Assembly (NCBI RefSeq): GCF_963678635.1
Contig: NC_087067.1
Location: 12,261,716 to 12,325,715 of the forward strand
Source of the DNA: Symsagittifera roscoffensis
Taxonomy: Eukaryota; Xenacoelomorpha; Acoela; Convolutidae
DNA length: 64,000 nt
Reading direction: 5' to 3'
Part shown: piece by piece, positions 1 to 11,469 of the stretch
Numbering within the stretch: the first letter of the stretch is position 1
Layout: the number at the start of each line of letters is the position of its first letter
The notes under the pieces: model-generated
The model's database searches: none
Seen by the model: only the letters and a program-made list of their open reading frames with translations
What the model was told of the DNA's origin: nothing
Position numbers and translations under genes: made by a program

Positions 1-560
1 TTGTCGTGGCCTTATTAGTCTGTATGTAAATTTTCAAAACAATCCGATAAAGTGGTCAACAAATTGACATGTAAAAATTCGCAGGTGGGGGGGGGGGAAG
101 GAAAAAGAGCCAAAAGCCGAAAAGTGGAATGAAAAATATCAGAGGGTAATTCGCGGTTTTTTTGGCACTACTCGCATATCGCGCCACTTTTGTTGTAATT
201 CGTGATTTTGGGTAACTTCCCAATTGGCATAATGGCTCTTTTTCCTTTTCCCCCCACCTGCAAATTTTCACAAGTAAATTTGTTGACCACATTGTCCCAT
301 TGCTATGAAAATTTATATACAGACTAATAAGGCCACGACAAACATATATGGTCTTCATAATCAACCTCATAAAAGCAGTCGTTCCACTAAAAAATTGGGC
401 TCTTTTTCCTTCCCCCCATCAGCGAAAATTTTTTACTAAAAATTTGTTCACATCATCGGATTGTTACAAAAATTAGTATGCGGACTAATTTGGCTATGAC
501 AAACATATTTGGTCTCCATACTTAACCTTGTAAAACTCCTCGTTACAACATGAAATTTAT
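1..560. repeat. Cluster of three MITE arms, including a fold-back pair
   Basis: Three arms of one short inverted-repeat element lie here. Positions 1-111 end in a G-run followed by GGAAAAAGAGCC. Positions 234 onward start with GGCTCTTTTTCC and a C-run. Positions 398-560 start the same way. The sequence at 1-25 (ttgtcgtggccttatt...) is the reverse complement of 320-344, so 1-345 forms a large hairpin around an unrelated core at 112-233. Related copies lie near 3.1, 4.1, 5.2 and 16.7 kb. No transposase is visible. A 104-aa minus-strand reading frame across it is a by-product of the repeat. Confidence 0.7.
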
Positions 561-783
561 GCCATTTGGGAAATTTTCATGCCATTCGGGAATTATGCCA
601 TTTGAGACGTAATCGTGAATTTGTGTGCACATGCATATTATCCTTAATTTGATTTTGATTCATTTTTTCACTTAATTCCCGAAAAGTCAGAAGCTGAAAT
701 GTGTGAACGAATTCAACAAAACAACTAAAATTAGAAGTCAAATCACCAGAAGAGTAAAACAATCCGGTAATTACTGCCTAAAA

Positions 784-1995
784 ATGACATCGCTGAGAAA
801 ATTGGCGAGTGTCTTTGCCATAGCGATTGTAGCGTTCCCCTTTTCGGAAGCTGATCTGCCATGTATTGGCGTCAACAGGAACAAAACTATGGGCGAATTC
901 ATAAAAGACAATCTAGATTTCTCTGATTTCCTCCGAGCACATAAAGAAAAGGGCAAATTTTTCAAGAAAATTGTGCTAGATGAGAATCACTTCCCATGCA
1001 AGAAGCTCGCAAGGTCGCTTTCTAAACCGACATCTATTGACAAATTGCGACCCGGAGACATTGATATCATCGCGGCAGTCGGTGACTCGCTAACCGCCGC
1101 TTCTGGCGCCCGAGCAAGTAACATTCTTGGAATATCGAATGCGTATAAAGGTTTGACTTTCAGCATCGGAGGGTACTTCGCTCAAGAACGAGGCGCGGAA
1201 GCTAAATCATCAATCTACAATAATGTGTCGACCCATTTTACAATAGCAAACGCTTTGAAGTTCTACAATCCCAATTTAAAAGGCTTTTCGGCCGGCATTT
1301 CGTCGGGAGAAGACTGGAACTCGGGCTTCAACATGGCGGTTCCAGGTGCAAAGGCAATACACTTGAGGGCTCAAGTTAGAAAATTAGTCAGGGAGCTGAA
1401 AAAGTCTACCGATTTTGATAACGACTGGAAATTGGTGACATTTTTCATTGGGGGTAATAACCTCTGTCAGACTTGCGTTGATCCTAACAGCTCTGCTAGC
1501 AACTTCGAGAAAGACGTGAAATACTCTCTGGATTACCTTCACCAACATCTGCCAAGAGCCTTCGTCAACTTGATCACCATTTTCGATATCTCATTTTTGA
1601 AATCAATGAGCAAAGGACACCCAATTTGTGACTTGGCTCACACATGTTTCTGCTCATGTGCGCTCGAAAGTCCCAGGAAAGTGAGACGAATCAGTAAAAA
1701 TTACGTAGAAGTCCTGACCAATTTGGTTGAAACTGGACGCTACGATACGAGAGACGATTTTAAAGTCGTAATTCAACCATTTTTGGAAGACATTGAACCC
1801 CCTCAAGTTGACGGAAAGCCAGATTTGACCTACTTTGCTCCGGACTGTTTCCATTTCAGCCAGCGTGGCCATAATTCAGCTGGACGGTATCTGTGGAATA
1901 ACATGTTTGAGCTGAAGAAGTCGCGACCAAATACTTTTGACCCCAACATGCCAATCAAGTGCCCCACTGAGGAAATGCCCTATTTGGTTGCTTGA
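784..1995 (+). CDS. Secreted GDSL phospholipase B1-like lipase
   Basis: A 403-aa single-exon protein of the SGNH/GDSL phospholipase B1 family, enzymes that deacylate phospholipids and retinyl or other esters, usually outside the cell. Residues 1-22 form a signal peptide (basic start, then SVFAIAIVAF). Block I is GDSLTAASGA with nucleophile Ser102. The next conserved segment is FNMAVPGA near 183-189. Block III is GGNNLC at 223-228. The catalytic Asp354 and His357 lie in DCFH, with another His at 363 (RGH). The length fits a single-repeat animal PLB1; vertebrate PLB1 has four repeats and a membrane anchor, and no C-terminal anchor is seen here. The open frame extends upstream to a GTG at 703, but ATG 784 directly precedes the signal peptide and is preferred. 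No frameshift or intron is visible. Family assignment is secure; substrate is not. Confidence 0.9.
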   Translation: MTSLRKLASVFAIAIVAFPFSEADLPCIGVNRNKTMGEFIKDNLDFSDFLRAHKEKGKFFKKIVLDENHFPCKKLARSLSKPTSIDKLRPGDIDIIAAVGDSLTAASGARASNILGISNAYKGLTFSIGGYFAQERGAEAKSSIYNNVSTHFTIANALKFYNPNLKGFSAGISSGEDWNSGFNMAVPGAKAIHLRAQVRKLVRELKKSTDFDNDWKLVTFFIGGNNLCQTCVDPNSSASNFEKDVKYSLDYLHQHLPRAFVNLITIFDISFLKSMSKGHPICDLAHTCFCSCALESPRKVRRISKNYVEVLTNLVETGRYDTRDDFKVVIQPFLEDIEPPQVDGKPDLTYFAPDCFHFSQRGHNSAGRYLWNNMFELKKSRPNTFDPNMPIKCPTEEMPYLVA

Positions 1996-3080
1996 TTTGC
2001 GGCTGTGGTTAGTCGAAACTAATGTAACCAATAACAAAACAACATAAAAGGAACTTTCGAAAATCTAGCTTATTTTTGTTGTTAAGCCGAGCAATAAGGG
2101 TTCAGTCTTATATAAAAACAATTTCCTCTCCCTCCCACTATTCCCCTCACCAGTAACAAATCTGAAGTTTACAGGGTAACTTTTTGATGCTAGGAAGTTT
2201 TATGTTTTCATTTTTTTATAAGTTTTCTCTTGTTATGGCTGAATGCGTGATGTTAAGATGTAAGACATGAAGAACAAATGTTTTCACGTTAGTTTGTAAG
2301 CTCACCATGCAAAATTTCATTACATTATGACAACGCTTAAATAGTTTTTTTAGACCGAAATTCAAATGTTGGGAGTCAATGGAAAAAAAACAAAATTGCT
2401 AGTGGATAAATTGACAGAACCACACAAAAAAGTAAGACACTATTAAATTTTTATTTTCAAAATTTAAAATGTTTCTATTTCTCCTCAATTTTTTCTCGGC
2501 TTTCTACTTTTCTGATCTTTTTTCAAGTTTCCAGTTCTCTCCTTAAATTAAATATTAAACTTTTCGTGTTGCCATTTTCGTGTAAAAAAATATCGTTAAA
2601 ATTTGTTCATATGTTCATAACTAATCGTTTGATTGAAGTTAACAAAATCAATAAAAGTGTTGGTTGTTTTCTTTTTTGTTTCGACTTTCGAATAAAGTGA
2701 GGAACAAATATGCTTGGTAGTTTTTTTTAGTTCAGACAATTTTTTCTTACAAAAGTCTGGTCCCTCGGGGGATCATCGATCTCATGACCTGCATAGGCAC
2801 AGCAGGTTATGCATACCACTATAGTAACCTGCCACAAGTATGTTGAAACTGCTCATTTTATATAAATTACACGCGTACCAAATATCCCGCTGGAATACAA
2901 AATCATTCTGAATTGAATTGAGGCAGCTAATTGTTTTTAATAGTTCCATAAACGACTCGAATGAATTTACCAATAATTATTCAGGGTTTTGCCCTGATAC
3001 GGGCTGTCTTGTTTATTTTGAATAGCGTTTGTAAATCTTTTTTCAGGAAAAAACCATAGAGTAATTTGAAACGAGCAGTT
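1996..3080. other. 3' flank of the lipase gene and AT-rich intergenic DNA
   Basis: Mostly AT-rich sequence with no convincing gene. An AATAAA at 2650-2655 and another near 2690 are candidate poly(A) signals for the lipase gene, although they are about 650 bases past the stop. Positions 2977-3015 are an inverted, diverged copy of the start of the dispersed repeat that begins at 3401 (CCTGATACGGGCTGTCTTG against the reverse complement of CAAGACTGCTCGTATCAGG). Confidence 0.5.
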
Positions 3081-3241
3081 GGCTCTTTTTCTTTTCCCCC
3101 ACCTCACATAAGCACCGATTTCAAGGTGTAACGAGTGGTTTTACAAGGTTGAATATGAAAATCAAATATGTTTGTCATAGCCCAAACATAGCCCAAACAC
3201 CTGCTAAAAATTTTGCAGGTGGGGGAAAGGAGAAAGAGCTG
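3081..3241. mobile_element. MITE copy (GGCTCTTTTTC family)
   Basis: It begins GGCTCTTTTTCTTTTCCCCC and ends in a G-run followed by GGAGAAAGAGC, so the ends are inverted repeats of about 25 bp. The inner sequence (gtggttttacaaggtt, tatgtttgtcatagcc) matches the copies at 5164 and 16663. Non-coding and non-autonomous. Confidence 0.7.
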
Positions 3242-3400
3242 AGCCGTTGCTACAGCCAAGTTCAAAGCGATAAATTGGCATTTGTACTTTCTGAAATAAA
3301 AAAGAAAAAAGTATGTTTTCTCAAATAAAATGGAGTTTGGTTAAAACCCCATGTCAGTTGATATGAACAAAATAACCTGACTCATATTAGAATAAAGAAT

Positions 3401-3914
3401 AACAAGACTGCTCGTATCAGGGCGAAGCCCTCAAAGTTCCGACTGCCTTTTAAGGTCTATGGAGCATTAATAAGATGAAAAATTTCAAAGTAATAAAAAA
3501 AAATTAAAAAAATTTTATGTAAAAACCTCCCCCCACACGTCATATTAAGAACAAAGCGATAGATTTTGCGCCTATTAACAAATCAATTATGGCATATAAG
3601 CTTCCTTGAACTAATTTGGAACGATTTCTAAGACGGATTAAATCTCGCTTACGCGTTAATAGCGCGAAATTTATCGCGCGTTAATTGTCCCAAATTGGCC
3701 AAAATGGCAATCTTTAAACCCCCATAACTTTACGAAAAATGATCACAGGGGAAATATATTTTCAAATTCAAGCTCAGGACAACAATAGCTTTCGAATGAT
3801 ATAAAAAAATTGAGTCAAAAACGGCTAGTTAAAAAGTCGAAATTTGTCTGAAGAAAAAAAAAAAACCCACTCCGAGCACAAATATTCCGTTACTTTCGTA
3901 TCGAAAGTCGGAAC
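3401..3914 (+). repeat. Dispersed ~0.5 kb repeat, copy A
   Basis: The same sequence occurs at 15113-15641 in the same orientation and at 17988-18453 inverted. Shared landmarks are CAAGACTGCTCGTATCAG at the start, a segment rich in CGCG with TTACGCGTTAA, and an end made of a hairpin (ACTTTCG-TAT-CGAAAGT) followed by CGGAAC. GTTCCGACT at 3436 is the inverse of AGTCGGAAC at 3906-3914, so short terminal inverted repeats are possible. No open frame is conserved between copies. A non-autonomous transposable element is the likeliest explanation. Confidence 0.65.
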
Positions 3915-4059
3915 AAAAATAATGTTTTAAAATTAGAATCAGGTGCAATTGAAAATTTCCCTAAAAATGGAGAGTAATGATGCAAAATGTTTTTTCTTAC
4001 GGTTCAATCATTTTTGAACAATACATGCTGTCAAGGTTCGCTGAAACAGGTTAAGGCAT

Positions 4060-4247
4060 AGCTCTTTTTCCCTCCCCACTACCCAGGAGTGATTTTTTTC
4101 GTAACAAAGGGTTTTGAGTATGAAAACCAAATATGTTAGTCATGGCCTTTTTAATCCGCATGCCAACTTTGTTATAAAATCAACAAAGTTACAAAAAGTA
4201 ACAAAAAGTCACATGCAAGGATTCACTGGTGGTGCGGGGAAAGAGCC
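4060..4247. mobile_element. MITE copy (GGCTCTTTTTC family), diverged
   Basis: It starts AGCTCTTTTTCCCTCCCC and ends GGGGAAAGAGCC. The middle carries the family landmarks (gagtatgaaaaccaaatatg, gtcatggcc, ccgcatgcc). No coding capacity. Confidence 0.6.
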
Positions 4248-4769
4248 GAAGACTTTAATTGTCAGTTTTGCAAACCCCTAGGGTAGACAAAATATTTTGA
4301 TATATCAAATCGGTTTACTTAAGAAAGGGACTGCTATCGTATGAATGGTAATTTGTAGGTCAATTGTTGACAAATAAAACAATTTGCTAGCAATTGCTGA
4401 AGGTGGTTTACTTTTTGATTTCAAAAACTGGATTTTTAACGTTTGATACGAATGAAACACGTGCAAATGTATTCAAACTAACTATGGAAATTCAACAGCA
4501 AAAATCAAAGTGTTGACATGCAAAAATCAAATTTAGATAAAACACGAATTCTTTTCTTGAAACTGCATAGTGTGAAACTTAATTTCGGAATTCTCTCTCT
4601 ACGGCTAGTTGACGATAATACAATCAATGCGAAGTTTTCGAACGATAACAAAATGATAACTGGGGGTTTGAATTTTTTGGAAGCTTTGCACTCACTTGAC
4701 ATGCAAAGGACTGGGAAGCTTTGCACTCAGATTTAGCTTAGCAAACCTCAAACTTTCGGAAAGTTTTTT

Positions 4770-4990
4770 GGCTCTTTTCCAGTTTCCCCCCCTTTCAAAT
4801 TCAATTTTGAAAAATCTTTTTAACATTGTCATAATGCAATGAAATTTGGCATGGTGAACAAATTGACAATTCTGAACAGATTTGTTCTTCATACTTTACA
4901 GCGTAACATCACGCGTTTAGCCGTAATAACACGTAAAACAAGAATAAAACTCGGTATTTTGAAAGGGGGGGGGGGAACTGGAAAAGAGCC
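4770..4990. mobile_element. MITE copy, variant with AGTTTCCCCC ends
   Basis: It starts GGCTCTTTTCCAGTTTCCCC and ends with a G-run, then AACTGGAAAAGAGCC, an almost perfect terminal inverted repeat of about 25 bp. The inner part differs from the main family, so this is a subfamily or a related element that shares ends. Confidence 0.65.
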
Positions 4991-5163
4991 AGTTTTTTTC
5001 TGAGCTGGTTATAATTTCGGAGAAAAATACAATTACGCGTTTTCTTGAGTTACAACACAGCAAAGTTATTATTCAATTGGATTGATTCATTATTGCAAAA
5101 GAAACTGACCAATTTTTTTTTCTAAACCATCAAAAAATTGTCATTTTTTAAACTACAAATGGC

Positions 5164-5366
5164 GGCTCTTTTTCCTTTTCCCCCACCTCACTCAAACATA
5201 ATTTTTTGGTCTAACGAGTGGTTTTATAAGGTTAATTATGAAGACCAAAAATGTTTATCAAGGCCTAATTAGTCTGCATGTCAATTTTCATGATCGGACA
5301 AAATTAACAGGAACTTCAAATATAAAAAAATTGCAGGGGGGGGGGGGGAGGTGAGGAAAAAGAGCC
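5164..5366. mobile_element. MITE copy (GGCTCTTTTTC family)
   Basis: It starts GGCTCTTTTTCCTTTTCCCC and ends GAGGAAAAAGAGCC after a long G-run. It holds the complete set of family landmarks (ggtctaacgagtggtttta, cctaattagtctgcatg) and is the best copy in the window for building a consensus. Confidence 0.7.
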
Positions 5367-8300
5367 CAAATGGCAAAAGTCGACGGTTTATTTAATGTCG
5401 AACTGAAAAAATTGAAAAAAAAAAACTGAATTATAATGAGCTTAGCAAGATCAAATAGAACAGCTGTTCAGATATTTTTGTTACAGCAACTCAGAGAGTT
5501 TTTTAGAGAAACGAAACGACTGGATGAATTCTTACACAAATACAATTTCAGGAAATGTGATTAAGCAATGAACTCAGTTACACCCTGGACAGCGCCGTGG
5601 CGTCGTATTATGTGACGCCAGTTATTTTGGCCAAAAAAATCAAAGCACAAAATCTCAGTGGAGTCTAATTAACCAAACTTTGAAGAAAAACTAATGAATC
5701 TTTTTAACTATTCCCCCCCCCCTTTGGACCTTGTTAATTATCCAACCCCCTATGCATGTTTTGTTTTTGACAACCATTTCTGTATAAAATATGCATTTAA
5801 AAATGTCAACAATTAAGTGGGTTTTCATTTTCGCGCGTTCCTATTTGTATAACTCACTATTTATATGATGCCCGCACGTAAAAAATTTTAAATATATTTT
5901 CTAAAAATTGTTTTAAGCTATTGAAAATGTGGCCGCCAAATTGAATTTCTGAAAATTGAAATAGAAGGGGGGGGAAATAGTTAACAAGTGTTTGCCAGTC
6001 TTCCAAAATTGTTCTTTCTTCTATAAATTTTCTTTTATCCAAATTCAATTCCTATTAAATTGATAAACCATTCTCCGAAATAACATCAGCCGAGCTCTTT
6101 TTTGTTATTCTCAGTTTTTTACTACTGTTGTTGTCATTGAACAATTTTGCAGCTGTTGCTTGAAATTTTGCTGGCAGTTTATCAAAAAAAATAAAAGTCT
6201 TGCGAACGAAAATTTTCGTCAAAACTTAAAATGAATTCGTCAAAAAAATTGGAGAATGGGATTGGTGAGAGAGAAAATGACGCAAATTGAGTAAATCAGA
6301 TAATTTGAGATAAAAATTAAGATCACAAAAAAGGCTAACTTCATTCATCTAATAGGAAAAAAACTGCAACTAACCGAGAATGAAAACCAAGGCGTGTAGT
6401 TGAAAAAAAACTAGAAGGTATATTTTTTTCTACTTTAACGGGCAAAATTTTATTGAAACGATGACAGCGCGATATCAGACAAAAATCTTGTTGAAATTGA
6501 GCAGCAAATAAAAAACTTACACAGAAGCGAACACTATAATGCGGCATTAATTGGAAGTTAAGCAACATTACTTATAATAACTTCACAAAAAGCTTTGCCC
6601 CTTTGCCAATGGAAACTAGAAAAACATTACCAATTTTTTCTACACATTTTCTAAACCAGAATACGAAATTGATGGACGTTGTATTCAACGTTATGGATAA
6701 TTGATATACATAAACTTTTAGCCCACTGCCAATGCAACCTAGAAAAAGTTGGAAATAATTTACTAATTTTATCTACAAAGAAAACCGATCAAAGCATGGC
6801 GAGTTTGGACTTGAAATGGATCTTTACAGAAACAAGTGTGTCGATAAAAACGGCCTTGCGTACGTGGATATTGTGCTATTTAAGGATACTTTTGACAAAC
6901 TCAGTCAACAAAGAGCTGCATTTGGGTAATAAGTCATTTAGATTTTAAACTTGGGTGACATACATTGCGATGCCAAGCTCGGATAATTTGGTAGTAGTTT
7001 GGATTCTGCATACTGTGTCACTGGAATCCGCATAAATTGCAGTAGATTCCTTAACATTTCGAAAAACTTTTGAAGTCAGAAATGTGATGGAATCGAAAGA
7101 CAAAGCTTAAGCAGTAGTTAGCTAGTGAGCAAAAATTTGAAAACCAGTGAGAATGCGGATTTTGGAGACAAATGCTATGAGAGGCTTTGTTTTAGACTCC
7201 GCAGACAAATGCCTTTATACAGTTGGAGTAAGTTGAAGCGAAATGTTGCTGGTTTTTACTGTTTGTCAGGGGATCCCGCAGTCAATTTTTCTTTTTTTTT
7301 TGTCACTGGATTCCACAAGCACATTTTAAAATGTTTGAACGTGTATCGGACCCATTTTGATCACTTGACGTTCGTTGATTATGTAGCGAACGTATATCGC
7401 AATTTCAATAAATGCTATTCCCTACTTCCAGTTTACATGACAAAATATGTTAGAAAATGCGGCAATTAAGGCTTCTCATTTTTTCCAAAAAAAAATTATT
7501 TTAATTACTTTCCGCCGGAAACTTTTTTTTGTCTCTCTCTCCTCAGCTTTTAAGACAATTGTTTTAAATGCTGGGGGGACACGAGGAAGTCCCTTTTAAA
7601 AAATTGTCTTAAAATGCGGCGGTGTATGGGGGTAACTTCAGGATGACCCGATAATGCGCTCCTTTGGGCTTAAATTTGTTAACTGTCACCTAAAAATTTT
7701 AGGTAACACTAATTATTTCGCTTTTTCAAGGGTATTGCAATTGGGTACAGGACATTTTTTCCCATAAACAATTTTTTTCACAGCACTTGTCGAGATTCGT
7801 TTTCTGGAAACCTTTTTTTAGCTAGAAGACTAGCGAGTTTTTGGCATATTACCATTAAAGTATTTGTCCTATTCAAAATTTGCTGCTTCTGGTGGTTGTA
7901 ATTTAACCAATCGATTGGTTAAAACTTCAATTTTTTTGTTTTTTCCTTTCTTTCGGGTTGATAGGTTGAAAACATTTGTGTGTGCGTATTTCAGGGCGAG
8001 GGGGTGGAGGGAAATAGTTTTTAAATAGTAATAAATTTTTTAATTACAACTTTTTAGTTACAATATTTCAATTCTTTTTTTCCTATTATTTGGCCCATTC
8101 ATTGCCTTTTTTGCCGACTTAGTCGCCTCATTTTGTTTCATTTGACGAGAGTAAGTATGTGTGTTTTGAAGGTGAGGGGGATTTGATAACTTTTCAACTT
8201 TTCATTAGTCTTAAAATTTTTTCCGACTTAATACGTTTCGCTTTTTTTTATATCGGCTCAATGGCCTCATGTTTTTCATTTTAAAAAGTTGCAAAAGTTT

Positions 8301-9299
8301 TTGTGTGCGTGTGTGTGTGTTTTGAGGGCGAGGGAAACTTAATAAGGCTTCTGCTAAGGTATGTTCGTCTTTGTTGCCGCTAGGTAAAGTTTCTTGCAAA
8401 ACTTATTTCATATTCTTTTGGCTTGGCTTGTCAGTTTCAAACAAGCCTTATTCATTTTGATAGATCTAGTTTTTTCGACATTTTCGATTTTTTTTTTTCG
8501 TTTTAGAGGATTTAGTATTTTGTATCGCAACTGGTTCGAATCTCAGCTTCGCCTCTGTGTAATTTACTCGGACAGGATAAAACTTAGCTCCCTAATAATT
8601 TAAAAAGAATCGTAACAACAAAGAACTTAGAATTATATCAATGGGAAGATGGAATTATTCCAAAAGAAACTCTAAATGATAAGGATTGTAATAAGAAACA
8701 TTTGATGTTGAGAAAGGACGACGTGGTATGTTTTTTTAAATATTAAGACAAGCTCAAGCATGAAAAACAAAATTTAAAATCAAGAGCAAAAAAGTTAACA
8801 AAAATAATCGCAGAAAATGAAAAGCATATAACTTATTTTTGTTCTTTAGCATGTTTTTTTTTGCAAACTGATAAAGTATTGAAACGCCAAATTTCGCTGC
8901 ATATTTCTTCCAGCTAGTACAGAACACAATGTTGCAGCCTGTGAAGAAATTTTGAGCGTTTTTCCACGCCTATTTGGATTAAAACTTTCAACTTTTCAAT
9001 ATGAATAGAATTATAAATGATTTAAACTTTAAACTCTCTAATAGAAATTTGTTAAGCTTCACCCTCTGCCTGCCGCAAAAGGCCCAAACTTTTCGCAAAA
9101 GGCCCAAAACCGCATTTTGGCTTTTTTGTAAGCTTGCCTGCAACGATGGAAAAATAAGGTCTTTAAAATTTTAAAGAGAGTTCTGAAAATCATACTGGTC
9201 AGTCTTTGTCAAAAACAGTCCCCTTTCACTCGAGTTTATCCTGGATTTGTCTTCAATACAATCGGTGATCTAAATCAATTCGCTACAGCCCGGGTCGAA
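5367..9299. other. AT-rich intergenic DNA without a recognisable gene
   Basis: Almost 4 kb in which the open frames (for example 6679-6948 and 7125-7469) have no recognisable motif and compositions expected of chance translation. A hairpin lies at about 7549-7616 (TTTTAAGACAATTGTTTTAAA against its near reverse complement). Otherwise nothing is seen beyond homopolymer runs. Confidence 0.5.
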
Positions 9300-10600
9300 G
9301 TTGTGGTTTCATGATCAGACGGTCGCGACCAAATTTTGGTATTTCCAGACTGCCGCGACTAAAACTGGACATTTTCAGACCACCGCGTCCAAAGTTCGGT
9401 AATTCCACACTTTGCGGACCGAGGCAGTGTGTCCGCGACCGGCGCGGCCAAAGGAACGTTAACCGCGACCGGCACGGCCAAAGGAACGTTAACCGCGACC
9501 AGCGAGACCGAAGAAAAGTTAGTCGCGGCGGTCGAAAAGTTAGTCGCGGTGGTCAAAAAATTAGTCGCGGTGGTCAAAAAATTAGTCGTGGTTGTCAAAA
9601 ATTAGCCGTGGCATGGTCGAAAAATTAGTCGCGGCGCGGTGCGGCGGTTGAAAATAAAGTATGGTATATTTTGCTCCCTTCCATGCAATGTTTTATTGGT
9701 TTTTTCTATGCATATATATAAATCTAATTGATGTGCAAAAATACGCGTCATTTTTTTGTGTCTTTTTTGTATATCAATTATTCAACAACAGTGGTTGAAT
9801 TAACGCAAACTAACGTTAAATTTTTCAAGCACAAGTGCGTCACGTTGAACCAAATCCAACTTAGCTCGATTTTTCTCAGTTACATTTCAAATCAAATTCA
9901 GCTACATACAGGAATTTGAAATTCAATTTCATTTTGCTAAACTAACATTGATAGTGTATGTTGCAGTGGTATATAAATTATCAGTTAAACTCACCATTTG
10001 TTGTTCATCAGATAACCAACCAGAAAGGTAAGTTTAACAGAAATTGGTCAGTTTTTGTTGTCATAACTGAAGTTAGACCGAGAAAAAACAGGTTCTAGTT
10101 CAGATTTTTAAAAAGCAGTTGTGGGGTATTCAATGTGCCGACAAATCAGTTTTTTTATGGAAAAACTTGGGGTACCTTTTTATATCTTTGTCGCCCTACA
10201 AACCTATTACATATATGTTCTTTTTTATTATGTGGCGTCTCGCTATTGTTAGAAATTTTGACCTGGATCGAGGCCTGGCTACTTGTGTCCAGACTTTCGC
10301 GACAAATTTTTGGCATGTGCAGACTTTCATTCACCGAAACTTGGTGTTTCCAGACTTTTGCGACCAAAGAGATCCGTCATCGCGACTTTTGCAAACGATC
10401 GATACGGAGGTGGCACGAGCAGAATTAGGCGACCCATTTTTGATATGTCAAGACTAATGCGACCAAATGTTTACCATTTCCAGACTTTTGCGACCAAGAA
10501 ATTCAGCTGCAACTTTCGCGATCCGATATGCAGCGATGCGATCGGAATGGCCGATTCCGGGAAGTTTCGACGTTGCATCAGATTTTTATTTGAAAACATG
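9300..10600 (+). repeat. Degenerate TCGCGA minisatellite, left array
   Basis: A CpG-rich stretch inside AT-rich DNA built from degenerate ~31-bp units resembling CAGACTTTCGCGACCAAA followed by a TTGGTATTTC-like tail. Clear units occur at 9316-9420 and 10290-10540. Between them, 9430-9520 holds a ~30-bp tandem unit (CGCGACCGGCACGGCCAAAG) and 9520-9620 a ~21-bp unit (GTCGCGGTGGTCAAAAAATT). The Arg/Gly-rich reading frames here are periodic by-products of the repeat, not proteins. Confidence 0.7.
9969..10029 (+). promoter_or_regulatory. Orphan TATA promoter with possible 5'-UTR exon and splice donor
   Basis: GTATATAAATTA at 9969-9980 is a strong TATA box. About 50 nt later CAGAAAG|GTAAGT at 10021-10033 is a near-perfect splice donor (intron would start at 10028). 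A short non-coding first exon of about 25 nt is implied. No downstream coding exon was found. The same 12-base TATA string precedes the rightward genes of the Polinton at 27374. Inference only. Confidence 0.35.
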
Positions 10601-11469
10601 AAAATATTTTCTCAGAGTTTCGGATACAAACCTGATAAAACGCAGTTAAAAAGTATGTGTGTCGGAGCTGCGCAACTAAATGTTAACGCCGCAACAAACG
10701 TCATTTTGTCAGTTTAAACCGGCGAAGCCAAACTTTGTCAATTCCAGATTTTTCCGGTGAAATAAAACCGTCGGTTTCCTACCTCGGCGCAAATACAAAC
10801 GTGCAAGTCAAAATCTAAAGCCATCAATAAAAAGCGCCGCTACCCGGGCAAAAAGAAAACGGTACAACCTAAACTGAATCAGAATCACAGATATTTTTCA
10901 AAAAATTTGGCTGAGCAGATATCGTTCGTTATTCATTACTGAAAGTTAGTTCACCATGCAGACCTCAAGATATAACCAATTTTTTTGAGCATATCTTTGG
11001 TTACTTTTGTCTCAATTGCAGCATATAGCCTCCGAATATTTATTGGAATTCCACCGTTGAAAGAGACATGGATCGTATTACTTAATATTCTGGGCGAATT
11101 AGATGTATTTGACTTGGCGCGCGCAAAACTTGTCTGAATTGATGTTCGAAATTTTCAAAATAGTTTTTGGAAGACATCGAACATTTTGCTATTTTCAATA
11201 AAACATGAACCTGGAAAAAGTGTTAAGTATATATTTTTGATTGATTTTTTAAACTTTACAGAAAAGTTTTTACTTTTTTTAATAGCATGGTAATAATTAA
11301 TTTTTCTGATGATGTTATAATTCCACCCATGAATGGTGATACCTTAAAATTCTGTTCGAGGTCCGTGATTAATTTCTAGACTTTTACAAAGGTTACGCAT
11401 GTCATTTTGCTTCCGAAATTCATAGTCTGGCAGTGTTCTTAGTGGCAGACAAAGTTATATTGCCTTATG
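10601..11469. other. Spacer between the two minisatellite arrays
   Basis: Ordinary AT-rich sequence, without gene or repeat that I can recognise, separating the two opposed TCGCGA arrays. Confidence 0.4.

Noticed and set aside
3401-3914. Dispersed repeat as a Helitron, because of its 3' hairpin
   Set aside because: It lacks the CTRR end and the 5' TC, and the inverted GTTCCGACT/AGTCGGAAC ends argue against it.
6679-7469. 89-aa and 114-aa plus-strand frames
   Set aside because: No conserved motif, no splice or poly(A) context; consistent with chance in 4 kb of unannotated DNA.
8525-8575. tRNA-like B-box GGTTCGAATCT
   Set aside because: No A-box at the right distance, and the T-arm does not pair properly.
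9311-9628. 105-aa Arg/Gly-rich frame (RGGRKVSRGGQK repeats)
   Set aside because: Periodicity follows the DNA minisatellite unit, and other frames are also open. Not a protein gene.
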